This document shows positions 15,959-24,675 of a stretch of 64,000 nucleotides of DNA, piece by piece. Made by a program: the position numbers and the translations under genes. The stretch is from assembly GCF_017874215.1 (NCBI RefSeq), contig NZ_JAGGLB010000012.1:186001-250000 (forward strand). Direction: 5' to 3'. The notes under the pieces are model-generated. The model searched no databases, had not been told where the DNA came from, and saw only the letters and a program-made list of their open reading frames with translations. The stretch's first letter is position 1, and every line of letters starts with the position of its first letter. Source of the stretch: Paenibacillus eucommiae (GTDB taxonomy: Bacteria > Bacillota > Bacilli > Paenibacillales > NBRC-103111).

Positions 15959-17989
15959 ATGTCATTCACATCCACTATCCCGTCTGGTAATGATGAAAGC
16001 AGCTTCGTATTGTCACGCATTCGTGAGATACTAGCTTCATTCGTTCCCGTCGCGGCCAACTGGTTATCAGAGGATGGTTCGTTCTGCGATCCTTATGAAA
16101 CTCAATACAGTGAAAATTACGCACCTGCAAATGCCGCAGTTTTGTTCGCGGCTGTATACCGCACAACGGGGGATGCTGCCATCCTCCGGCTGTTCCGGGC
16201 CGCCCTTGACCGCTCTGTTATACTGCTGCAGGACCGCCAAGTGACGCCGTTTTGCCGTGTATTCCTTATTCACTACAGCCTGATGGCCATTTCGTTATTA
16301 GAAGGGAATGCGCGTGCAGAAGCAGCCGAAGCCTACGGTCCATTTATGGCCGCTTACGAGGATGATTGCCTGATCATCAACACCAATTGCGCCGCCCTGC
16401 AATGGGGAACAGAAATGCTTCTGGAGCTGCTCGATTATCGCCCGGCTGATGCCGCACATTTGGAGCGGCGCATTGCTTTTATCCAAAAAGCGCAGCTTGA
16501 ATCCGGCTTTATCAATGATGAAATCAGTGAGCATCAAGCTCATGATGGCATGCCCATCGCTTATCACGCCTTCACTTTGTTTATTATGACGAGCGTCATC
16601 AGTTTGCTGCCTGTAGAGGATGGTGCAGAGAACGAGGAAGGGAATGAACGCGGGAAAAGTACATGTGATGCTGCGAGGGATAATGCACAGGAAGAAGCAA
16701 AGAATGCCTCAGAGAATGAGCTGCACGCTCATTCCCAATCGGGTGCGCAACAGTTAATATCCAAGGGATTGGAATGGCTGAAGCACACCATCACTTCGGA
16801 CGGTTCCTTCGCTATGGTGGAACGAAGCAGTCACCAAACCTTTACATGGGGAGCCCTGACAGCTTTGTATGCTTATTCCGGCTGGAAGGAAGATGGCATG
16901 CTGGAACGAATCCTATCGTACTGGCTTCCTTTCCGCCATCAGGATGGCAGCCTCGGTTGCACGCCGAATACGCTGCCTCATTCGCTGCGAATTGGCTACG
17001 AAACATATACACACCTGAATATGTACAATCTGCTTGGATTAACTGGGTTAGCTGCAGCTGGACAACTTTTGGAACGTGGCTTGAGCCTTAACTTGAACTT
17101 GCATCCATCAGAGCAGCAGCATTCATTAGATGGCAGCTGCTCCGATGAGGACAGCGGCTATGCATTCTTCCGGCGCGGTGAGGACTTCTTCGCCTGTACA
17201 CTGCGAATGCACCATCGCGAGTACGCCCCCGCTATGCAGGGCTTTCACTATCGCTTGGGCGGACGCGCATTGCCGCTTGCTGAACCACGCCTCACTGGAT
17301 ATCAGCAGAGCAAAACCAGCCAAGTCCAAGAAGGCGTATGGGAAGGCTATCTGCTTAATAGGGAGCCTGGTGATCTTGGAGAGACTGATAGATCAACTGG
17401 TTCATGCGATTCCATTGGCTCAGCAAAACCAACTGAAGAATCCGGACTAGCCGAACCTGTGTATCCCAACTCAAAGGTAAATGCTGAGCTTACAACATTG
17501 GCAAACGGCTTTCAGCTTACTAATGAGATTGAGGCGCTGCGCTGCGTCAAAAAAATCCAGCTTCTCGAGGACGGCATCGCCTTGGACTATCAGCTCGCCT
17601 TGAAGCGAACGTTTCACACTTGTGAGCATGTAATCTCACTGCTGGTCCACGACGGCAAGCATGTATTACGTATTCGCCAGGAAAGCACTCAGCGTTTGAC
17701 GATGAGCTTTGGAAGCGAATGCTACACGCTCGAGTGCGCTCAAGCTGCTAGCATGGAACTGCGGCTCGAACGATCGCTGCTATCTGTCAGCGGCGTTTCC
17801 GCACAGCTGCGCATCTCGCTTCCACTTGCCGCAACTGCTCCTAGCAGCCGCACGCCAGCACAGTCTGCAGAAACAGCAGCAGCGACCACTGAGACTGCTG
17901 AGACTGCTGGGAACACTGAGAACGCTAAGAACGCTGAGATTATGGAGACAGTAAACTGGCGCACGACGCTACGTAAAATACCAGGATAA
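15959..17989 (+). CDS. Uncharacterised alpha/alpha-toroid-like protein with low-complexity inserts
   Basis: 676 aa from ATG at 15959 (AAAGGAG upstream; an in-frame TTG at 15929 has no such site). Helical repeats in the first 420 residues (for example DGSFCDPYETQYSENYAPANAA, split here as DGSFCDP and ENYAPANAA; NTNCAALQWG; SHQTFTWGALTALYAYSG) suggest an alpha/alpha toroid like heparinase or six-hairpin glycosidases, and the C-terminal part (GFHYRLGG onward) is beta-rich. No signal peptide. Two low-complexity stretches stand out: an Asn/Glu/Ala-rich insert at about 220-265 and a Thr/Ala/Glu repeat at about 640-670. It follows the binding-protein gene by 86 bp and is probably the intracellular lyase or hydrolase of this sugar cluster. 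Confidence 0.6.
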   Translation: MSFTSTIPSGNDESSFVLSRIREILASFVPVAANWLSEDGSFCDPYETQYSENYAPANAAVLFAAVYRTTGDAAILRLFRAALDRSVILLQDRQVTPFCRVFLIHYSLMAISLLEGNARAEAAEAYGPFMAAYEDDCLIINTNCAALQWGTEMLLELLDYRPADAAHLERRIAFIQKAQLESGFINDEISEHQAHDGMPIAYHAFTLFIMTSVISLLPVEDGAENEEGNERGKSTCDAARDNAQEEAKNASENELHAHSQSGAQQLISKGLEWLKHTITSDGSFAMVERSSHQTFTWGALTALYAYSGWKEDGMLERILSYWLPFRHQDGSLGCTPNTLPHSLRIGYETYTHLNMYNLLGLTGLAAAGQLLERGLSLNLNLHPSEQQHSLDGSCSDEDSGYAFFRRGEDFFACTLRMHHREYAPAMQGFHYRLGGRALPLAEPRLTGYQQSKTSQVQEGVWEGYLLNREPGDLGETDRSTGSCDSIGSAKPTEESGLAEPVYPNSKVNAELTTLANGFQLTNEIEALRCVKKIQLLEDGIALDYQLALKRTFHTCEHVISLLVHDGKHVLRIRQESTQRLTMSFGSECYTLECAQAASMELRLERSLLSVSGVSAQLRISLPLAATAPSSRTPAQSAETAAATTETAETAGNTENAKNAEIMETVNWRTTLRKIPG

Positions 17990-18183
17990 GAGTCTTCTGT
18001 TACATCTACAAACAGGTTATAAGCCAAAATATTCGATAAGAATGATTGGTGACCCACGGACTGATGTGAAAAGCCCCAAAACTTCACAAAGAAACTCCGA
18101 ACGACTCACTTTTTTATTAACTTATTAAGATAGCATAAGTTTTTGAGAGAGATCAACCTGCCCAACACGAATTTGGTGATGCG

Positions 18184-18380
18184 TTACTATCATTTAACGA
18201 TGTTTTTCATCGTTAAATGATAGTAATTCCAGGTGAATCAGCACTTTAATGATGATTTTCATCGTTAAAGTTCATTTGGAAGGCCCTCTTGGCCTGAAAA
18301 AGAGGTTTTAATGATGTTTTTCATCGCTAAACCAATATTTCCAGGCCATCCAGCCTATTTAGTGATGAAAAACATCGTTA
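18184..18380. repeat. Cluster of four GATG-T5-CATC palindromic repeats
   Basis: Within the gene-free stretch 17990-18538. Copy 1 (18184-18226) is a perfect inverted repeat with 19-bp arms, TTACTATCATTTAACGATG, around a TTTTT loop. Copy 2 is 18244-18270 (arms CTTTAAtGATG/CATCgTTAAAG), copy 3 is 18304-18333 (outer GGTTT/AAACC), copy 4 is 18358-18380 in inverted orientation (GATGAAAAACATC core). The same core occurs six more times at 44251-44538. Spacing is about 50-60 bp. The T run lies in the loop rather than after the stem, so these are not standard terminators. Nothing else was recognised in this 549-bp gap. Confidence 0.85.
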
Positions 18381-18538
18381 TCTCAGCCTCTGTTCCTCCC
18401 ACGTTAGGAATCACCTTCAGCCAAAGAAGAAACCCTTGATCTCAGTCAATTAGTTGTGGAATCCCTTAGCTGAGTTTCTCCCTATGCACCAATTTTATAA
18501 TCACGCACCTCAAAAGACGCCGTAAACCGTTCTCCTTA

Positions 18539-19969
18539 TTATTTTAACTCATAGCGAGATAAAGGCGTCATAAGTCCAAAAAAGAATATAAACAACATCA
18601 CAAGCGCAAGCCATCCATATACAAGCTGCACCCCGATCGCTTCTGCCGCAATGCCTCCGAGCAGTGATCCAAAAGGAAGCCCTCCCCACGCGATCATTCT
18701 GCCACTGGCATGCACCCTGCTCTGCAGGTGGTCGGGGGCAAGCTGTTGGCGCAGCGTAATGCCATTGACAATGACCAATATGTAACATAGATTCCAGAGA
18801 ATATAGCTGGCATAAACAACATACAAGGGTCCCCCCATAGCAACACCAAGCAGCGAAACAGCATTCATGACCAGCCCGGCAAGTGTAATTCTGCCTGGTC
18901 TAAACCGTTTGCGCAGCAAGGGCAAACTCAAACTAGCTACGAGAGCCCCGATCGAGCCGCATGTGAACAGCACTCCCATTTGGGGTGCCGAATCCGCAAA
19001 CCCAAGCACCTGAGCGCCAAAAACGACGATCAGACCACTGACGGCTCCCCCAATAAAACTATTACCGAAGCCTAGCAAAGTAAGACTGCGAATAAGCGGC
19101 TCCGACCAGATAAAACTCAAACCTTCCTTGATATCTAAGCCGATTGTACGAAGCAGTAATTGCTTTCTTTTTGATGCTTGTGTTGTTAGTTTTGCTTGTG
19201 ATGCTTGTGATGTTTTTGTTGTTTTTGATGTTTGTGTTGTTTGTGTTGTTTGAGATTTTTGCGATGTTTGTATTGTTTGCAATTTTTGTGATGCTTGCAT
19301 TGTTTGCGATGTCTGCGTTCCATGCAATCCTTGCGATCTCTGCAATCCCTCAAAGGAACGCTCTACTTCGCTGTCAGCCTGAAAAGAGCCAGCAATAGAA
19401 ATAATGAGCAGTGCGGCTGCCAAATAACAAACGGCATCAATGCCAAGTGCCCACTCAGGACCGAAGTGGTAAATAATAAAACCAGCTGCCACCGGACTGC
19501 CAATCCGCACGATCGTATCTGTTGAAGTCAGCAAGCTGTTTGCTGCTACAAGCCTGCTGCGGCCGACCAGCTGAAGCAGAGCGCCGTGACTCGCAGCATC
19601 AAACCATACAAAAGCGGTCGAAGCAAGAAGACCCACGCCCAGCAGATGAACCGTCGAAACCTGCCCCATTACCAGCATTGCAAGAGGAACGCTGCCGAGC
19701 AGCAAGAAGCAGAACATATTGCAAGTAACCATAATGGCTTTCCTGTTCCCCCTGTCTGCCATCGCACCAGCAAATAAGCCAAACAGTAAATAAGGCAGCC
19801 CGGTAAAAACGGCAACCAGCGAAGTGTAGATCGGAGACTGGCTTTGCTCGTATACGAAAAGCGGTAACGCTACAACCGTCATCCCCGAGCCAAAGTAAGA
19901 GCATACATTAAATAAGTAGTATTTTAGAAAGGAAGGATCCTTCCATAAGGGCATATCAGTTGAATTCAA
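18539..19969 (-). CDS. MFS transporter, MFS_3/EntS-like, with Gln/Thr/Ser repeat insert
   Basis: 476 aa; start TTG at 19969 behind GGGGGTG. Twelve transmembrane helices are expected: the first six (MTVVALPLFVYEQSQSP, FAGAMADRGNRKAIMV) match the MFS_3/enterobactin exporter group. Between TM6 and TM7, at about residues 205-265, is a hydrophilic repeat of Ser-Gln-Thr units (TSQTMQASQKLQTIQTSQKS and similar), much longer than the normal central loop. It begins 14 bp after the siderophore permease gene, so it is probably the last gene of that operon and may export a siderophore or recycle the transported chelator. Drug efflux is the alternative. Confidence 0.85.
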   Translation of the reverse strand: MNSTDMPLWKDPSFLKYYLFNVCSYFGSGMTVVALPLFVYEQSQSPIYTSLVAVFTGLPYLLFGLFAGAMADRGNRKAIMVTCNMFCFLLLGSVPLAMLVMGQVSTVHLLGVGLLASTAFVWFDAASHGALLQLVGRSRLVAANSLLTSTDTIVRIGSPVAAGFIIYHFGPEWALGIDAVCYLAAALLIISIAGSFQADSEVERSFEGLQRSQGLHGTQTSQTMQASQKLQTIQTSQKSQTTQTTQTSKTTKTSQASQAKLTTQASKRKQLLLRTIGLDIKEGLSFIWSEPLIRSLTLLGFGNSFIGGAVSGLIVVFGAQVLGFADSAPQMGVLFTCGSIGALVASLSLPLLRKRFRPGRITLAGLVMNAVSLLGVAMGGPLYVVYASYILWNLCYILVIVNGITLRQQLAPDHLQSRVHASGRMIAWGGLPFGSLLGGIAAEAIGVQLVYGWLALVMLFIFFFGLMTPLSRYELK

Positions 19970-19983
19970 GCTTCACACCCCCG

Positions 19984-21018
19984 CTATCTCTTGATTAAGG
20001 TTTTACGCAGCAGGTACAGAAAGAAAGGAGCACCCATCAGCGTAGTTACGGCTCCAACCGGTAAGCTTGTCAGGTGATTTTCCATACCAGGAATGGGCAC
20101 ATACAGCGTTACACTTTGACCGACCCAGTCGGCCGCAACCAATAAAACAGAAGCCAGCAATGCGCTTACGGGAAATAAATAAAGCGGATTTCTCCCTACG
20201 AGAAGGGCGGCAATATGAGGTCCGATTAAACCTATAAATCCAATGGCTCCAACTACGGAGACTGAAGCAGCCGTCAGTACAGCAGCAATAATAAGTAGAA
20301 TGAGCCGGGTTCTATGGACGGAAAGCCCCACCCCTGTAGCTATCTCATCACCAAGCTGCAGCAAACCTGCCTTACGTGCATAGGCCATAGCTAGTGGGAT
20401 TCCGACAAGCGCCCAAGGCCATAGAGCATTCCACTGTATCCACACCCGGCCGTTCAACGAACCAAAGGTCCACAGAAATACTGCTGCGAGTCCCTGCTGA
20501 TTTTTAAGCAAAATCAAGGAGGTCGCCGATTGCAAAACCGCTGTCATGATGACTCCGACAAGCACAAGCTTGGCACTCCCCCCACCGCGGCTTCCGGTAA
20601 TACCGTAAACAGCAACAACGGCTGAAATACCGCCAATAAGAGCAATAAATGGCAGCAAGGCCGGATTGGCAGCAGCTTTTGGGGCATATGTCATCCATAG
20701 CACTGCGAATAAAATACATCCAGCCGAAGCGCCGATCAAGCCCGGCTCTACAAGCGGGTTGCGCATAATCACTTGTAAAATGGCTCCTGCCATTCCGAGC
20801 ATAAGACCAGCAGCTATCGCAACAAGCACACGGGGCAGCCTTAAATTCCAGACAATATGACGGTGTACAGGGTCCATTTCCTTGTGGAGCAGCGCTTTGA
20901 CAACTTCCTCAGGCGACAGCATGACTTTACCTAGCGCAATATGCAGAATGAGCAGACCAGCAATGCCCAGAAGCAGCCCGATAAGGATACCCGCTATTGC
21001 GCGCTTACTTTTGAACAT
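19984..21018 (-). CDS. Iron-siderophore ABC permease (FecCD family), second subunit
   Basis: 344 aa from ATG at 21018 with GGAGG 8 bp upstream; a GTG three codons earlier overlaps the RBS. FecCD/BtuC-type permease with about ten hydrophobic segments and family motifs HRHIVWNLRLPRVLVAIAAG, GFIGLIGPHIA and the terminal LPVGAVTTLMGAPFFLYLL. It overlaps the stop of the preceding FecCD gene, indicating coupled translation. With that gene it forms the heterodimeric channel for ferric siderophores or haem-like chelates. Confidence 0.93.
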   Translation of the reverse strand: MFKSKRAIAGILIGLLLGIAGLLILHIALGKVMLSPEEVVKALLHKEMDPVHRHIVWNLRLPRVLVAIAAGLMLGMAGAILQVIMRNPLVEPGLIGASAGCILFAVLWMTYAPKAAANPALLPFIALIGGISAVVAVYGITGSRGGGSAKLVLVGVIMTAVLQSATSLILLKNQQGLAAVFLWTFGSLNGRVWIQWNALWPWALVGIPLAMAYARKAGLLQLGDEIATGVGLSVHRTRLILLIIAAVLTAASVSVVGAIGFIGLIGPHIAALLVGRNPLYLFPVSALLASVLLVAADWVGQSVTLYVPIPGMENHLTSLPVGAVTTLMGAPFFLYLLRKTLIKR

Positions 21019-22042
21019 GCAGGCCACCTCCCCGACGCTTAAGAAAAAGGATCATCAAACAAATGCCGCCAAGCAAAGTCGTCCAGACGCCAACAGGAAT
21101 TTCCTGAGGATAAAGCAGCAGTCGGGCAACCATATCAGCCGCAGCAAGCAGCACACCCCCGCATAAAGCAGACAAAGGAAGTACAAGGCGAGCATCGAGC
21201 GCTCCTAAAATAAGTCTGACCAAATGAGGTGACAGCAGGGCAATATACCCGATTGGTCCACACTGGGCTACTGTAATAGCGACAAGCGCTGTACATACGA
21301 TAAGTATAAAAAGGCGCGTACGCGCTACCTTCACTCCTAGACCTGAGGCGGCTTCATCGCCAAGCTGCAGCAGATTGATTGAACGTGCAAAAGTAAAAGC
21401 CACTGGTAGAGCTATTAGCGCCCATGGTACAATGCGAAAGACATGCTCCCAAGTCCGATTGGCTAATGAGCCGAGTAAATAAGTATAAAGTAAGTTCACA
21501 TCATTGCTCGTGCCCATGGCGATCAGAATAATCAGCAGCCCGTTCAAAATAGCAGACATCGACATTCCGATAAGCAACATAGCCGCAGCTCCGTGACTGC
21601 CTCTGGCAGCAAGCACAACAAAAAGTCCTCCCACTAGACCTCCAATCAACGCGACTAAGGGATGAAGGTGAAAAGATAGTGGTATATGCAGCACCGTAAT
21701 AACAGCCATTCCAAGCGAAGCACCCGCCGATACACCAAGCAGCTCAGGTCCCGCCAGCTTGTTGTTCATCGCTCCCTGCATTAAAGTGCCTGCCGTACCC
21801 AGCAAAGCGCCAACCAGCAAACCGAGTACGATTCGGGGGATACGAATTTCCCAGATGACAATCCGCTTAAGCTCTTCACCTCCACTCGTAAAAAGAACAT
21901 GGATCAGCTCCTTCCATGACATTGCCGGCGAGCCCGTTTTCATACCTATCATAGCTACTAATGCTAAAATGATTACCAAAACAAAAATCGGAAGAAGTAT
22001 CGATCTTCTCCCGATTCGTGGCGAATGAGGCTGATTCAGCAT
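21005..22042 (-). CDS. Iron-siderophore ABC permease (FecCD family), first subunit
   Basis: 345 aa with AGGAGG before the ATG. The FecCD motif set is present: IVIWEIRIPRIVLGLLVGALL, ELLGVSAGASLGMA, CGPIGYIALLSPHLVRL and GVWTTLLGGICLMILFL. Paralogue of the downstream permease; the pair resembles FhuB/FhuG or YfiZ/YfhA-type heterodimers. Located 13 bp after the substrate-binding protein gene in the same operon. Confidence 0.93.
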   Translation of the reverse strand: MLNQPHSPRIGRRSILLPIFVLVIILALVAMIGMKTGSPAMSWKELIHVLFTSGGEELKRIVIWEIRIPRIVLGLLVGALLGTAGTLMQGAMNNKLAGPELLGVSAGASLGMAVITVLHIPLSFHLHPLVALIGGLVGGLFVVLAARGSHGAAAMLLIGMSMSAILNGLLIILIAMGTSNDVNLLYTYLLGSLANRTWEHVFRIVPWALIALPVAFTFARSINLLQLGDEAASGLGVKVARTRLFILIVCTALVAITVAQCGPIGYIALLSPHLVRLILGALDARLVLPLSALCGGVLLAAADMVARLLLYPQEIPVGVWTTLLGGICLMILFLKRRGGGLHVQK

Positions 22043-22055
22043 AAGCTTCTGCCTC

Positions 22056-23123
22056 CTAGAACTTATCCGGATATGTAAGCTTCATAGACTCATCGAGCAT
22101 AACGCCAAGCGATCTTGTGCCTCTGCCATCTCCCCATATTGGAGACCGCACTTCATAGACCTGCTTGTTTTGAACCGCCTTCAGCTTACTCCACAGCGGC
22201 GATGCGGCAAGCTGCTCGGAAAGCGGCTTCGTACCTGGACTATAGGAGTAGCTTTCAACGAACAGAACGTCCGGATTCTCTTCAAGCACCTTCTCCAGTG
22301 AATACTGAATGCCTCCATCACCATAGGGATCAGTGGATGGATCTGTAACCTTCCAAGGATAAAGGGTTACTTCTTTCAACAATGTGCCTCCAAGCCCCGT
22401 ATCCGCCACGATGGCAAAGTTAACGTCCGAACCGAACATAATAAGCGCCTTTTTGTCCTTAGGGGATTTTTCCTTCGCCTGAGCCAGCTTATCCAGGAAT
22501 TTATGCTTGGCTGCCTCCGCTTCTGCCGATCTGCCGGTCAGCTTGCCTATCGTCTCCAGCACTTCAACCGATTCTGTGTAGCTTTTCGGATTAGCCAAAT
22601 AAATCGGAGCTGCTCCCTTCAATCCGTCACGCAGCCCGTCATGAGCTGATTTCAAGCCAATGACAAGATCCGGCTTAACCGATACAATATCCTCCAGACT
22701 TGGTTCGAAAAAGCTGCCCCCAATCGAAGCGAATGCCTCTCCCTTGCTTCCATAAAACTCCTGCTGCGTGGCTATCGTTCTAACGCCGCTTTCTCCAATA
22801 GCAACTGGCTCAAGCCCAAGCTCAGCCAGGATGTCTACACATAACGAAACGACACAAGCTACTTTTTCCACTTTTTTTGTAAACTCAAGCTTGGCTCCAG
22901 TAGCATCACTAACGGTTATAGGCTCAAATTCCTTGGCCTCAGGCTTTAGTTGCGATTCAGTTGATCCAGTTGATCCATCTGCTGCCGGACTGCTGCTCGC
23001 ATTCATGCTGCTGCCCGGACTTGAACTATTATCCGCAGTCTTTTCCACTGTCTTCCCGCAAGCCGACATTACCAGCAATGCTGCCAAAAGCAGCATGATC
23101 CATGTCATACGTTTCCCATTCAT
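22056..23123 (-). CDS. Iron-siderophore substrate-binding lipoprotein (FecB family)
   Basis: 355 aa. Signal peptide with lipobox VMSACG, acylated Cys near residue 21, and a long Ser/Asn/Pro-rich linker (about 25-60). The mature part is a two-lobe FecB/BtuF-type domain linked by a helix: KVACVVSLCVDILAELGLEP, DIVSVKPDLVIGLKS, and a C-terminal SLGVMLDESMKL. First gene of the siderophore uptake operon; a sigma-A promoter overlapping a Fur-like box lies about 150-180 bp upstream. No ATPase follows in the operon, so a shared ATPase must be supplied from elsewhere. Confidence 0.92.
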   Translation of the reverse strand: MNGKRMTWIMLLLAALLVMSACGKTVEKTADNSSSPGSSMNASSSPAADGSTGSTESQLKPEAKEFEPITVSDATGAKLEFTKKVEKVACVVSLCVDILAELGLEPVAIGESGVRTIATQQEFYGSKGEAFASIGGSFFEPSLEDIVSVKPDLVIGLKSAHDGLRDGLKGAAPIYLANPKSYTESVEVLETIGKLTGRSAEAEAAKHKFLDKLAQAKEKSPKDKKALIMFGSDVNFAIVADTGLGGTLLKEVTLYPWKVTDPSTDPYGDGGIQYSLEKVLEENPDVLFVESYSYSPGTKPLSEQLAASPLWSKLKAVQNKQVYEVRSPIWGDGRGTRSLGVMLDESMKLTYPDKF

Positions 23124-23271
23124 GTTATACAGCTCCCACTCTTTGTTAAATAGTAATAATTACGTATTGTGTAGCAAAAAAATTCTTCCAGAGCTAAAAG
23201 CTCGAGATCATATACATCACTATAAAAAATTGTTTACCTCCCCAAATGTATTGAGCAACACCACGCCGCTA

Positions 23272-23300
23272 ATTGTAATATTTATCATTAGTGCTGTCAA
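23272..23300 (-). promoter_or_regulatory. Siderophore operon promoter overlapping a Fur-like box
   Basis: On the minus strand, -35 TTGACA (23300-23295) and -10 TACAAT (23277-23272) are separated by exactly 17 bp. TGATAAATATTACAA (23287-23273) covers the spacer and -10 and matches the 7-1-7 Fur/Per consensus TGATAATnATTATCA at 11 of 14 defined positions. This predicts repression by iron-loaded Fur. The 339-bp gap 23124-23462 holds no other clear feature except the RBS of the EamA gene. Confidence 0.65.
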
Positions 23301-23462
23301 TACATTTATTTAACATACGTTATCTGCAGTGTATATTTACACTTGAATTGGGTGGTTACTAGTCATATACTTGTATAGGGCTTACGTCACCTATTTTATG
23401 GAAGCAAGTATGGGTTATGCGTCATCTTTACCAGAAGTTCTACTCGTAGGAGGTCCTCACGC

Positions 23463-24428
23463 TTGAATCGTACTCATTCCGTAATCCCTTATTTGGGCTT
23501 GGTTATTGCTGTGTTGGCTATGTCCACTAGTCCTGTTCTGGTCATGCTGACTACGGCACCGACATCTGTTATCGCCGCATACCGCATGCTTATATCCTTT
23601 ATCCTCTTGCTGCCTATGCTGTTTTTTGGGAAAGAGGTTTGGCGTGAAGTAACGAAGCTGGATAAAAAACAATGGTCGTTATGTATTTGTTCCGGCTTTT
23701 TTCTAGCTGCTCATTACGGGTTGTTATTTCAATCTGTACGATTGACTTCCATTGCCAGCGTATCTGCTCTAAGTGCCTTCCAGCCTTTGTTCGCCATTAT
23801 CGGCGGGTATTTATTGTATAGGGAAAAATTAAAAGGCAAAGCCATCGCTGGAGGCTGTATAGCCATTCTGGGGAGCTGTATTATTGGCTGGGGTGATTTT
23901 CAGGCCGGAGGCACAGCAATCTTGGGGGATATTCTCGTTTTGCTCGCTACCATAGGAATTACTGCTTATTTTCTCTGTGGTCAACACGTCCGTAAAGAAG
24001 TCTCATTAACCGTGTATACCTCTATCGTATATTTTTCATGCAGCATGTTCCTGTTTGGCTATTCACTTATGATGAATTTCTCTCTGACCAGCTTTCCCGC
24101 AACCAATTGGCTGTGGATAGTCGGCTTGGTGCTGGTGCCTACGTTGCTCGGCCAAACGATTATGAACTGGTTACTCAAGTGGATCAACACTTCGACGATT
24201 TCCATGAGCATGCTGGGAGGACCCATTGCTACCTGCTTAGTAGCTTTTCTTGTGTTTGGTACCGCCCTGAACCTTCGACAAATTGTTGGTGCCAGCATTA
24301 TTCTGCCCGGCATTCTCTTGTTCCTGTGGAGCTCAAAGCCGAGTTCAGATTCGAGCTCAGAGCCAAACACAGAGCCGCAAAAAATTCCACCCAATCAACA
24401 AAAAAGTATCGACTCTCACGCGACGTAA
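23463..24428 (+). CDS. EamA/DMT family transporter
   Basis: 321 aa; TTG start at 23463 with TAGGAGGT 7 bp upstream. Ten hydrophobic segments in two EamA repeats (for example SVSALSAFQPLFAIIGGYLLYREKLKG and STISMSMLGGPIATCLVAFLVFG regions), a pattern of drug/metabolite transporters of the RhaT/YdcZ type. The last 25 residues are hydrophilic and Ser/Pro/Gln-rich. Transcribed divergently from the siderophore operon. Substrate unknown; export of amino acids or metabolites is typical of the family. Confidence 0.88.
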   Translation: MNRTHSVIPYLGLVIAVLAMSTSPVLVMLTTAPTSVIAAYRMLISFILLLPMLFFGKEVWREVTKLDKKQWSLCICSGFFLAAHYGLLFQSVRLTSIASVSALSAFQPLFAIIGGYLLYREKLKGKAIAGGCIAILGSCIIGWGDFQAGGTAILGDILVLLATIGITAYFLCGQHVRKEVSLTVYTSIVYFSCSMFLFGYSLMMNFSLTSFPATNWLWIVGLVLVPTLLGQTIMNWLLKWINTSTISMSMLGGPIATCLVAFLVFGTALNLRQIVGASIILPGILLFLWSSKPSSDSSSEPNTEPQKIPPNQQKSIDSHAT

Positions 24429-24635
24429 TCATGTCATAAGACCTGGTAGATTCCATTGAACTTCTTTTCCTTTTTTGCTGACGAAGACTTTTAAAAATTC
24501 TAATACATTTCCTTTTAGAGTGTCCATCTCGGATGCTCTTTTTCTGATACCAAGCACAATACAATAGAAAGATCCAAGATCAAGTGGGAGTTCAAAAGCA
24601 GGCCGGTCCCCCGAATTAGTATAGATGATATCCAA
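24429..24635 (-). CDS. Possible small hypothetical protein or gene remnant
   Basis: 68-codon frame between the EamA and csoR stops, starting at a TTG without a recognisable ribosome binding site; the frame is open for nine more codons upstream to a TAA. The predicted sequence (LPLDLGSFYCIVLGIRKRASEM...) is not low-complexity, but no family was recognised. It may be a chance frame, a decayed gene, or a small protein co-transcribed with csoR. Confidence 0.25.
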   Translation of the reverse strand: MDIIYTNSGDRPAFELPLDLGSFYCIVLGIRKRASEMDTLKGNVLEFLKVFVSKKGKEVQWNLPGLMT

Positions 24636-24675
24636 GTGGATTGCCGAGCTATCGCTTTACATGACTACTCCTCCC

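Noticed and set aside
19144..19398. Plus-strand frame rich in Leu, Phe, Val and Met
   Set aside because: It is the antisense of the Ser-Gln-Thr repeat in the MFS gene; no RBS.
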